A stretch of DNA of 38,809 bases, from contig JBJMGI010000013.1 of assembly GCA_045807945.1 (NCBI GenBank), forward strand, positions 1 to 38,809, in the 5' to 3' direction. A program made the position numbers and the translations under genes. The first letter of the stretch is position 1. Each line of letters starts with the position of its first letter. The stretch comes from CAVQGF01 sp045807945 (GTDB lineage Bacteria > Acidobacteriota > Terriglobia > Terriglobales > Acidobacteriaceae). The notes below the pieces were generated by a model. That model did not search any database. It worked only from the letters and a program-made list of their open reading frames with translations, and was not told where the DNA came from. Positions 22,748 through 29,356 of the stretch are shown here, piece by piece.

Positions 22748-23578
22748 ATGACGAAACGTGTGACGGCCCTGCTGGCGCTCTCCGCCGCCCTGCTCATGAG
22801 CACCGGCTGCAACAAGCTGCGGGCCCGCGACCAGCTGAATAAAGGCGTGCAGGCCTATAAAGCCGCCCGCTACGAGCAGGCGATCGAATTTTTCAAGAAC
22901 TCAGTGGCCTATGACCCGAATCTCGCGGTCGCCAAACTGTACCTCGCTACCGCATACGCACAGCAGTACGTTCCCGGCGTCGATAGTCCGGAGAATAATA
23001 AGATGGGCGAGCAGGCGATCGAGGAGTACAAAGACGTTCTGAAGCAATCGAGCACTAGCGAAGAAAATCGCGTGACGGCCAACAAGGGCATCGCCTCGAT
23101 CTACTTCAATTCCAAGAAGTTCGATGAAGCTAAGCAGTTCCACAACGAAGTGCTGAAGCTGGATCCGAAGGACCCGGAAACCTATTACTCCATCGGCGTT
23201 ATCGATTGGACGCAGGCTTACCAGAAGCGGCAGGACGCGCGCAACAAACTTGGCATCCAGAAGCCGGACGAAGATATAAAGGACAAAAAGGTCTGCCAGC
23301 AGTTGCGACAGGAGAACGAGCCGGTGGTGAATGAAGGCATCCAGATGCTCGATAAGGCCACGCAGCTGCGCGAGAACTACGACGACGCTACTGCTTACCT
23401 GAACCTGCTCTATCGCGAAAAGGCGGGCTATGAATGCGACGATCCGACTGCACGTGATGCCGACATTGCGAAAGCGGACGAGTACGTTGAAAAGACCATG
23501 GAGTACAAGAAGATCAAGGCTGAAAAGGAAGCTAACAAGTCGGGCGGCGGCATCGTGCTCGATGAGAACAAGAAGTAG
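22748..23578 (+). CDS. TPR-repeat lipoprotein
   Basis: The 276-residue product starts with a lipoprotein signal peptide whose lipobox is S-T-G-C (Cys at about residue 21), so it is anchored to a membrane facing the periplasm. TPR-like repeats follow: L-N-K-G-V-Q-A-Y-K-A-A-R-Y-E-Q-A-I-E-F-F near residues 30-50, A-K-L-Y-L-A-T-A-Y-A near 62, and later helices to about 220. The tail is lysine-rich. The start at 22748 is preferred because AAGGTGAGA directly before it is a good ribosome binding site; a GTG at 22739 lies within that site. Its place after tonB-exbB-exbD-exbD suggests a role with the TonB system, which is inference. Confidence 0.85.
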   Translation: MTKRVTALLALSAALLMSTGCNKLRARDQLNKGVQAYKAARYEQAIEFFKNSVAYDPNLAVAKLYLATAYAQQYVPGVDSPENNKMGEQAIEEYKDVLKQSSTSEENRVTANKGIASIYFNSKKFDEAKQFHNEVLKLDPKDPETYYSIGVIDWTQAYQKRQDARNKLGIQKPDEDIKDKKVCQQLRQENEPVVNEGIQMLDKATQLRENYDDATAYLNLLYREKAGYECDDPTARDADIAKADEYVEKTMEYKKIKAEKEANKSGGGIVLDENKK

Positions 23579-23604
23579 TACCTGGTAGCGAGTACCTGGT
23601 ACCT
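23577..23604. repeat. Two direct repeats of AGTACCTGGTA (14-base period)
   Basis: AGTACCTGGT occurs at 23577-23586 and 23591-23600, the second running into an ACC that makes GGTACC palindromic. The element starts at the stop codon of the TPR lipoprotein and precedes the terminator. It could be a fragment of a dispersed intergenic repeat. Confidence 0.45.
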
Positions 23605-23606
23605 AG

Positions 23607-23640
23607 CAAAGACCTGGCAAGCTGCCGGGTCTTTGTTTTT
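23607..23640 (+). terminator. Rho-independent terminator after the TPR lipoprotein
   Basis: A 13-base-pair stem (23607-23619 with 23623-23635, one T-G wobble) with an AGC loop is followed by TTTTT. This is a strong intrinsic terminator for the tonB-exbB-exbD-TPR operon. Confidence 0.85.
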
Positions 23641-23688
23641 GCAGCCGATTCCTATCTACAGCCAGTAGCTGGCAAGAACCAGGGACTC

Positions 23689-23703
23689 GCTCATTTAGAA
23701 TCG
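23689..23703 (+). promoter_or_regulatory. TAGAAT promoter element before the biotin carboxylase gene
   Basis: This 15-mer is identical to the one before tgt. TAGAAT lies at 23696-23701, so transcription would start near 23708 and give a leader of about 13 bases before the ATG at 23721. Confidence 0.45.
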
Positions 23704-23720
23704 GATGCTGGTCGAAAGCC

Positions 23721-25244
23721 ATGTTGAAGAAGATTCTGGTCGCCAACCGAGGAGAGATCGCGGTGCGCGTAATGCGCGCGTGCCGCGAAATGGGCATCGC
23801 CACAGTCGCAGTCTATTCCGACGTGGACCGGGCGGCACTCCATGTCCGCCGCGCTGACGAGGCGTATCACATCGGTCCGGCAGCAGCCTCGGAATCCTAC
23901 CTAAGTATTCCCAAAATCATCGAGACTGCGAAGCGCTGCGGCGCTGACGCGATTCATCCCGGCTACGGATTCCTTTCAGAGCGTGCAGCCTTTGCGCGCG
24001 CCTGCCGGGAACGCGGCGTCGTGTTCATTGGCCCGACTCCAGAATCGATGGAACTGATGGGCTCCAAGACGCGGGCCCGCCAAGCCATGCAGCAAGCGGG
24101 AATCCCGTTCGTGCCAGGTTCCGCCGGAGGCTTGGCCACGGCTGAGGAAGCGCTCAAAGTAGCCGCGTCGATTGGTTATCCGGTAATGATCAAGGCCGCT
24201 GCCGGCGGCGGCGGGAAAGGCATGCGCCTGGTGCACGCAGCGCAAGAGCTGAAGTCCGGTTTCGAGTCTGCCAGCAGTGAGGCTTTGCGCGCCTTCGGCG
24301 ACGGCGAAGTCTACATCGAAAAGTTCATCGAGAACCCGCGGCACATCGAGATACAAATCCTTGCCGACCAGCACGGGAACTGCGTGCACCTGGGTGAACG
24401 CGAGTGTTCGGTGCAACGGCGGCATCAGAAGGTAGTGGAAGAATCTCCCTCGCCGCTGGTGGACGAGGCAATGCGGCAGAGCATGGGCGAGGTCGCCGTG
24501 CGCGTGGGCAAGGCCGCCGGTTACGTGAACGCGGGCACGGTCGAGTTCCTTGCCGACAACCAGAAGAACTTTTTCTTCCTGGAGATGAACACGCGTCTTC
24601 AGGTGGAGCATCCGGTGACTGAACTGGTCTATGGGCTCGACCTGGTGCAACTGCAGATACGCATCGCTGCCGGAGAGAAACTGCCGCTGAAGCAGGGAGA
24701 CGTTCGCCCGCGCGGCCACGCGATCGAGTGCCGCGTCTACGCCGAAGATCCAGAAAACAACTTCTTTCCTTCTCCCGGAAAGATTACGCGCCTCATGGTC
24801 CCTTCAGGGCCGGGGATACGCGATGACAGCGGCGTCTACCAAGGCTGGACTGTCCCCCTCGATTACGATCCCATGCTCTCGAAGCTGATCGCGTTCGGCC
24901 CAACACGCGAGCAGGCGCGTACGCGGTTGCTGCGCGCTCTCGATGAATACTTTGTGGGCGGAATCCGTACCAATCTCGCACTGTTCCGCCGAATCCTGCG
25001 TGATGAAAAGTTCGTCTCCGGCGACCTGAACACCGGCTTCCTGGATCGCATGCTCAGCAGCTCGCAGCCCGCTGCAGCAAGCACAGCTTCGGCGGACGTT
25101 CGCTTGGTGGCCGCGATCGGAGCGGCTCTCTTCCAAAGCAATGGCAACGGAAGTAAACCGAAGAATGGGGCTTCCCCAACCCTGAGATCGACTTCGAATT
25201 GGAAGAAGCTGGCGCGGGAAGAGGCGCTGCGAGGGGCGGAATGA
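23721..25244 (+). CDS. accC: Acyl-CoA carboxylase biotin carboxylase subunit
   Basis: The 507-residue product has the three parts of biotin carboxylase: an N-terminal domain with K-I-L-V-A-N-R-G-E-I-A-V-R, an ATP-grasp domain with K-A-A-A-G-G-G-G-K-G-M-R (about 153-164) and E-M-N-T-R-L-Q-V-E-H-P-V-T-E (about 288-301), and a C-terminal domain. It carboxylates biotin using ATP and bicarbonate. The length exceeds the 450 residues of fatty-acid AccC by a C-terminal extension, as in acetyl/propionyl-CoA carboxylases. The next gene, a biotin carrier, overlaps by 4 bases. The carboxyltransferase gene at 37305 is a likely partner, so the substrate may be acetyl-, propionyl- or another acyl-CoA. Confidence 0.92.
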   Translation: MLKKILVANRGEIAVRVMRACREMGIATVAVYSDVDRAALHVRRADEAYHIGPAAASESYLSIPKIIETAKRCGADAIHPGYGFLSERAAFARACRERGVVFIGPTPESMELMGSKTRARQAMQQAGIPFVPGSAGGLATAEEALKVAASIGYPVMIKAAAGGGGKGMRLVHAAQELKSGFESASSEALRAFGDGEVYIEKFIENPRHIEIQILADQHGNCVHLGERECSVQRRHQKVVEESPSPLVDEAMRQSMGEVAVRVGKAAGYVNAGTVEFLADNQKNFFFLEMNTRLQVEHPVTELVYGLDLVQLQIRIAAGEKLPLKQGDVRPRGHAIECRVYAEDPENNFFPSPGKITRLMVPSGPGIRDDSGVYQGWTVPLDYDPMLSKLIAFGPTREQARTRLLRALDEYFVGGIRTNLALFRRILRDEKFVSGDLNTGFLDRMLSSSQPAAASTASADVRLVAAIGAALFQSNGNGSKPKNGASPTLRSTSNWKKLAREEALRGAE

Positions 25245-25738
25245 TCTACCAGGTGGCGCTCGATGGCGTGCAGCACCGGGTGGAGATCTCGCAGCGCGAA
25301 GGCGCCCTGACCATTACTGTGGATGGCAAGGAGATCAGGCCAGACGTAGCGAATCCCGAGCCGGATGTGCTCTCGATCGTGCTTGCGGGCAAGTCGTATG
25401 AGATCAAGCGGCAGTCTACGCCCGCCGGCACGCGCATCCTGATCGGCGACGCTGTGTTCGACGTGGAAGTGAGCGACCCGCGCTCCTTCCGACAACGTAA
25501 GCGCCGCGCCGGATCGGAGGAAGGTCCGCAGAAGATCACATCGCCGATGCCGGGGAAAGTCGTTCGCGTACTCGCGCCAGCGGGCACGGAGGTCGAAGCC
25601 GGGCAGGGCGTCATCGTGATCGAGGCGATGAAGATGCAGAACGAATTGAAGTCTTCGAAAAAGGGCAAAGTGCAGAAGATCGTGGCGCAGGAAGGCGCCG
25701 CGGTGAATGCCGGAGACGTTCTCGCCATCGTCGAGTAG
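25241..25738 (+). CDS. Biotin carboxyl carrier domain protein
   Basis: The 165-residue product ends in a biotinyl domain with the biotin-attachment motif E-A-M-K-M at about residues 127-131 and flanking S-P-M-P-G-K-V and A-G-D-V-L-A-I-V-E. The N-terminal half is a beta-rich region like the middle part of the propionyl-CoA carboxylase alpha chain, which connects to the carboxyltransferase. The ATG at 25241 overlaps the TGA of accC, so the pair is coupled. Together they do the work of a single alpha subunit that has been split in two. Confidence 0.9.
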   Translation: MIYQVALDGVQHRVEISQREGALTITVDGKEIRPDVANPEPDVLSIVLAGKSYEIKRQSTPAGTRILIGDAVFDVEVSDPRSFRQRKRRAGSEEGPQKITSPMPGKVVRVLAPAGTEVEAGQGVIVIEAMKMQNELKSSKKGKVQKIVAQEGAAVNAGDVLAIVE

Positions 25739-25751
25739 GAACTCGCGACAA

Positions 25752-25785
25752 ACAAAAAGGCCCGGATCGCTCCGGACCTTTTGTT
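25752..25785. terminator. Bidirectional terminator between the biotin carrier and the SurA-like gene
   Basis: An A-rich then GC-rich arm (25753-25766) pairs with 25771-25784, leaving a TCGC loop, with one mismatch and one bulge. It has a T-run on the right for the plus strand and an A-run on the left that becomes a T-run for the minus strand, so it can serve both convergent genes. Confidence 0.8.
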
Positions 25786-25796
25786 CTAGAAGGGGC

Positions 25797-26870
25797 CTAT
25801 TTGCTGGTGTTCTTCAGGATGTTCTCAGCAAGATAGTTTTCGATGCGCGCGTCGTCGTGCAGTGCCTCGTAGTACGCGGCCTTCAGCAATTGCTCCCGGC
25901 GCTGACGAAGCTGCTCGCGAATGTTCTGCTGCACGCGCGGATCATTGATCTCGCGCTGCCCCGCCTGTTCTTTAGCGATCACCTTCACGATCTGATAGCC
26001 GATCATAGCCTTGCTTCCAGGCGCAGTGACGGGCAAAACAGAACTCATCTGCCCGGGCTGTAGATTCATGATCGATTGACCGGAGGCGCCCAACTGCTTC
26101 AACGCCGACTCAGGCCAGAAGCCCATGTCGCCGCCGTTGGAAGCGGTATCCGGATCTTCGGAATAATTCATCGCGACCGTGGCAAAGTCTTCGTTGCTTT
26201 CGAGGTTCGAATGCAGCTGGTCGATCTTTTTCTTGGCCTCGGCTTCGGTCTGGGCCTTGCTGTTCTTCAGGTTTCGAACCGTGGCATTGCCTTGGTTCGT
26301 GACCATGATGTGCGCCAGGTGGTACTGGGGCTCGATCAGGTTGAACTCGGCTTTGTGGGCGTTGTAGTAATCGGAGATGTCTTTATCGGAGATGTTGATT
26401 TTGGAGTTGATCTCTTTGTTCAACACCTTCTGTACCGTCTCATTACGGCGCAGCTCATTCTTTAAGTCATCGACGGTGAGGTTCTTGTCTTTGAGCCGCT
26501 TTTCGAACTCTTCCTTGGTATAGGGAGCCTTGAGCTCGTTCAGCTTGGAGTCGATCTCTTCGTCGCTGGCATTCAGGTTCAGCTTGGCGGCGCGCTGCAT
26601 CATGATCTCGTCATCGATCAGCTGACGCACGATTTGCAGCTTGAGGCTGTCTGCCTGCTCGGGCTCGGGCTGCGCAGGGGAGTTAGCAGTCTGGTTCTTG
26701 TAGTACTTATCCACCTCGGAGCGGAGGATCTTCTTGCCATTAACGGTGGCGAGAGCTTCGTCGCCGTCGCCGCTCTTGCGGCATCCCCAAACGCCAGCGA
26801 GCACGCAAAGAGCCAGCAAAATGGTTAGGGCTGAGGTAGACGAGCGCGTGAATAGTGAACGGAATCTCAA
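25797..26870 (-). CDS. SurA-like periplasmic peptidyl-prolyl isomerase lipoprotein
   Basis: The product (357 residues from the chosen start) has an N-terminal hydrophobic segment ending in a likely lipid-modified Cys (G-V-W-G-C, about residue 30). A SurA N-terminal-type helical region follows, with V-N-G-K-K-I-L-R-S-E-V-D-K-Y-Y and the L-I-D-D-E-I-M-M-Q-R-A pattern. A parvulin (PpiC) domain comes next at about residues 185-300, with Y-H-L-A-H-I-M-V and the motif F-A-T-V-A-M-N-Y-S-E-D-P-D-T-A-S-N-G-G-D-M-G-F-W. Such proteins help fold outer-membrane proteins. The TTG at 26870 is preferred because GGAGGT lies 7 bases upstream and a -10 element lies further up; a GTG-initiated longer form to 26915 would start before that -10 element. 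lptD and a DsbA-like gene lie on the same strand. Confidence 0.85.
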   Translation of the reverse strand: MRFRSLFTRSSTSALTILLALCVLAGVWGCRKSGDGDEALATVNGKKILRSEVDKYYKNQTANSPAQPEPEQADSLKLQIVRQLIDDEIMMQRAAKLNLNASDEEIDSKLNELKAPYTKEEFEKRLKDKNLTVDDLKNELRRNETVQKVLNKEINSKINISDKDISDYYNAHKAEFNLIEPQYHLAHIMVTNQGNATVRNLKNSKAQTEAEAKKKIDQLHSNLESNEDFATVAMNYSEDPDTASNGGDMGFWPESALKQLGASGQSIMNLQPGQMSSVLPVTAPGSKAMIGYQIVKVIAKEQAGQREINDPRVQQNIREQLRQRREQLLKAAYYEALHDDARIENYLAENILKNTSK

Positions 26871-26901
26871 GACAAAGACCTCCAAAGCAGGTGGAACACT
26901 C

Positions 26902-26907
26902 ATTATA
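26902..26907 (-). promoter_or_regulatory. Extended -10 promoter element of the SurA-like gene
   Basis: On the minus strand the sequence reads TGATATAAT, a perfect TATAAT with the TG extension. No -35 hexamer is evident. A transcript would begin near 26895, inside the longest possible reading frame, which supports the later TTG start at 26870. Confidence 0.6.
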
Positions 26908-26952
26908 TCAGGCACTTGCGATGCCCCTGGGTAGCGAATGTGGTGCCAATGT

Positions 26953-27978
26953 TCAGGGTTGATTCTTGGTCGTGGTGCCTGCGGGCTTCTTCGGACCGGG
27001 CGGCGCCTTCTCGGCGGCAGATTTTTCTTCCCGCGGGGGCGGCTGCACTCCGGCAGAACGCAAGGCGCTGTCGATCTGATCGCGCAGGAAGTCGATCGGA
27101 ACGGCGCCTTCCATGCGCATGCCGTTGACGAAGAGAGTCGGGGTAGCGCTCACGCCCAACTTGTCACCTTCGGCAACGGATGCGAGCACGGCGGAGGCGT
27201 CCTGCTTCTTTATGCATTCCTGCAAGCGCGAAGCGTTCACAAAATATTTATTTCCGACTTCGCCGGCGGACCTGTCAAGCGCATCCGTGGATTTGGTCTT
27301 ACTGCTGCGATCGCCGTCAATCTTCTTCTGCTCGCTATGAACGAGGTCGGCGAATTCCCAGTAGGCATCGTTGTTTTGCGCGGCCAGGCAATTTGCGTCC
27401 ACCGCTGCGTGGATAGCCCACGGATGAATCTGATCCAACGGATAGTCCTTGTAGATGAAGCGAACACGGTCGCCGTAGATCTTTGCGAGCTCGGGGAAGA
27501 GCGTCTGGTGCATCTTGGAGCAATAAGGGCACTCGAAATCATCGAAGCTGACGATCGTGACCTTCGCGTCTTTGTTGCCGCGAATGGGCCGACCCTCGAG
27601 ATGCGTCATCGGATCGGGCGTGACGTCGATCTTCATCCAGCGAACGAGCGTGTTGCCATCTTTTGACAGCAGGAAATCGTTGGTCTTGTGTTTATCGCCG
27701 GCGCTGAAAACAACGTGCAGCATGTCGAAGCCGGGAATCTCACTGGCATGGCGGTCGCCGATGTTGAGGGCGACTTCCGGAGGAAGCGAGTCCGAATAAT
27801 AGCTACGGATCGTGTTCTGCAGGCGACGGTCCAGTTCAGGCGAGATCGGTTGCCCGGGAGCGGTAGTCGCCGCCGGCGTTGCAGCACTCGCGGCTGGAGC
27901 TGGGGACTGCGACTGTAAGAACGAAACTGCAGAGCTCAGAAGGAGCGCCGCAAAGACCAAAGCTGACTTTGAAACCAC
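26953..27978 (-). CDS. Exported DsbA-family thiol-disulfide protein
   Basis: The product (341 residues) has a signal peptide followed by an Ala/Pro/Thr-rich linker, an extra N-terminal domain of about 80 residues, and a thioredoxin-fold domain of the DsbA/DsbC type. The active site C-P-Y-C lies at about residues 150-153 in F-D-D-F-E-C-P-Y-C-S-K-M-H, and the cis-proline region is V-S-A-T-P-T-L-F-V-N-G. The C-terminus is rich in Pro and Lys. C-P-Y-C and the domain type point to an oxidoreductase acting on exported proteins. The GTG at 27978 follows GAGG at a good spacing; a TTG at 27990 gives a longer form. Confidence 0.86.
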   Translation of the reverse strand: MVSKSALVFAALLLSSAVSFLQSQSPAPAASAATPAATTAPGQPISPELDRRLQNTIRSYYSDSLPPEVALNIGDRHASEIPGFDMLHVVFSAGDKHKTNDFLLSKDGNTLVRWMKIDVTPDPMTHLEGRPIRGNKDAKVTIVSFDDFECPYCSKMHQTLFPELAKIYGDRVRFIYKDYPLDQIHPWAIHAAVDANCLAAQNNDAYWEFADLVHSEQKKIDGDRSSKTKSTDALDRSAGEVGNKYFVNASRLQECIKKQDASAVLASVAEGDKLGVSATPTLFVNGMRMEGAVPIDFLRDQIDSALRSAGVQPPPREEKSAAEKAPPGPKKPAGTTTKNQP

Positions 27979-28061
27979 TGAAAACCTCAATATTTATGCG
28001 GGAATCGCTGCTATCGATTATCTCACGCGTGAAGGGTTGATGCGTCGTCTCCATTAAGCAA

Positions 28062-28494
28062 TCAGCCACAGCCTTGTGAGCCCTTTGTAACCCGCGGGCC
28101 CGGATCGAAGGTCATGATCGCAGTTGACTCCACCTGAACAGGGTGACCGTCAACCACATACGGGCGATTTTTCCACTGCTTAACGGCAGCCAACGCTGCC
28201 TTCGACAGTCGAGCGTCAGGAGATTTAAGGATATCCACACTTCGCACCTTGCCATCTGTCCCCAACTGTAAAGTGCAAGACCACTTTCCCTCCCACGCCT
28301 TCGCTCCTGGCACCTTGGGGATATTCCGGCACCGCATTCCTGGGGTTGGTAGGCGCGGATTGGCACCCACTAACTCCGACAGAAACGGAATTAGTGGCTC
28401 GTACTCTTGGTTTGACTGGATTTTTCTTCGGTGCCGCCGTTTGTGCCCCTCCGGCAACCACCAAAGCCAATACGACCACGAAGGTCTGTTTCAT
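28062..28494 (-). pseudogene. TonB C-terminal domain protein, frameshifted
   Basis: Two frames together make one small exported TonB-C protein. The first starts at 28494 with a signal peptide (M-K-Q-T-F-V-V-V-L-A-L) and runs into P-E-Y-P-Q-G-A-R and G-K-V-V-L-H-F-T-V-G. The second carries on with T-D-G-K-V-R-S-V-D-I-L, A-L-A-A-V-K-Q-W-K-N-R-P-Y-V-V-D-G-H-P-V-Q-V-E-S-T and ends at 28062. They join exactly if one base is removed from the run of four C at 28260-28263 (G on the coding strand). It is either a true frameshift mutation or a sequencing/assembly error. No hydrophobic anchor like that of full TonB is present beyond the signal peptide. It overlaps larE by 4 bases. Confidence 0.75.
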
Positions 28495-29327
28495 TTTGTG
28501 CTCTGTCCAGACAACGAGTCGGGGGACAATAAAACGTTCATGGAGCCGGAGCGGAACCCTTCAAGATCAAGAGTTACGAATTTAAACCCAAGTGATTTGA
28601 AGATCTTTGTGAATTCGGCAGCCATGGTTGGATCAAGTGCACGAGCCAGCTCGGCGCGGTCGATCTCGATGCGTACCATCTCGCCATGATGGCGGACTCG
28701 CAGCTGGCGGAACCCGAGCGCGCGCACAGCCTCTTCACCTTGCTCGACCGCGCTTAGCGCTTCGGTCGTGACCGGGCGTCCGTACTCGATGCGAGACGAA
28801 AGGCAGGCGGCGGCGGCCTTGTCCCAAGTGCTCAGTCCGGCTTGCCGCGCCAGCTCACGGATATCGGGTTTGGTGAGGCCAGCATCCAGCAGCGGCGCTA
28901 CAACCCCGTGCTGCCGGGCGGCTGCCTGGCCGGGACGGAAATCGCTTTGATCGTCGACATTGACGCCGTAGGCGATGGTTTCATACCCGTTCTTCGAGCG
29001 GATCTCTTCCATCACATCGAACAGTTCGTCTTTGCAATGGAAGCAGCGCGCGCCATCGTTGCGGACGTACTCGGCACGCTCCATCTCCGCGGTGGCGATG
29101 ACCTGGAGCGGGATCGAATGCTGCCCAGCAAACGCGATCGCCTCCTGCAGGGCGGTGCGCGGCAGGCTGGGAGAATCGGCGATCACCGCGAGCATGTCCT
29201 CACCGAGCACCTGGTGAGCTACATAGGCGAGATATGCCGAGTCCACACCGCCGGAGTAGGCGATCAGCACGCGCTTGAGTCCGCTGAACCTCGCGCGCAG
29301 CGCTTCTTCTTTGCTTTTAAGATCCAC
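28491..29327 (-). CDS. larE: ATP-dependent sacrificial sulfur transferase LarE
   Basis: The 278-residue product has the PP-loop S-G-G-V-D-S at residues 25-30, D-G-A-R-C-F-H-C-K-D-E-L-F at 91-103, and A-A-A-A-C-L-S-S-R at 171-179. Cys175 corresponds to the sacrificial cysteine of Lactiplantibacillus LarE (Cys176). LarE adds sulfur to the pyridinium precursor of the nickel-pincer cofactor used by lactate racemase and relatives. No larB, larC or larA is seen in the window, so the partner genes must lie elsewhere if the pathway exists. The GTG at 29327 is 6 bases after a TAGAAT element. Confidence 0.9.
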   Translation of the reverse strand: MDLKSKEEALRARFSGLKRVLIAYSGGVDSAYLAYVAHQVLGEDMLAVIADSPSLPRTALQEAIAFAGQHSIPLQVIATAEMERAEYVRNDGARCFHCKDELFDVMEEIRSKNGYETIAYGVNVDDQSDFRPGQAAARQHGVVAPLLDAGLTKPDIRELARQAGLSTWDKAAAACLSSRIEYGRPVTTEALSAVEQGEEAVRALGFRQLRVRHHGEMVRIEIDRAELARALDPTMAAEFTKIFKSLGFKFVTLDLEGFRSGSMNVLLSPDSLSGQSTK

Positions 29328-29333
29328 GTTTGA

Positions 29334-29339
29334 ATTCTA
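29334..29339 (-). promoter_or_regulatory. TAGAAT -10 element before larE, predicted leaderless start
   Basis: TAGAAT on the minus strand ends 6 bases before the GTG of larE, in the 29-base gap after the lptD stop. Transcription would begin at the start codon or one base from it. Confidence 0.5.
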
Positions 29340-29356
29340 TAGAAGCGGCGTCGCAA

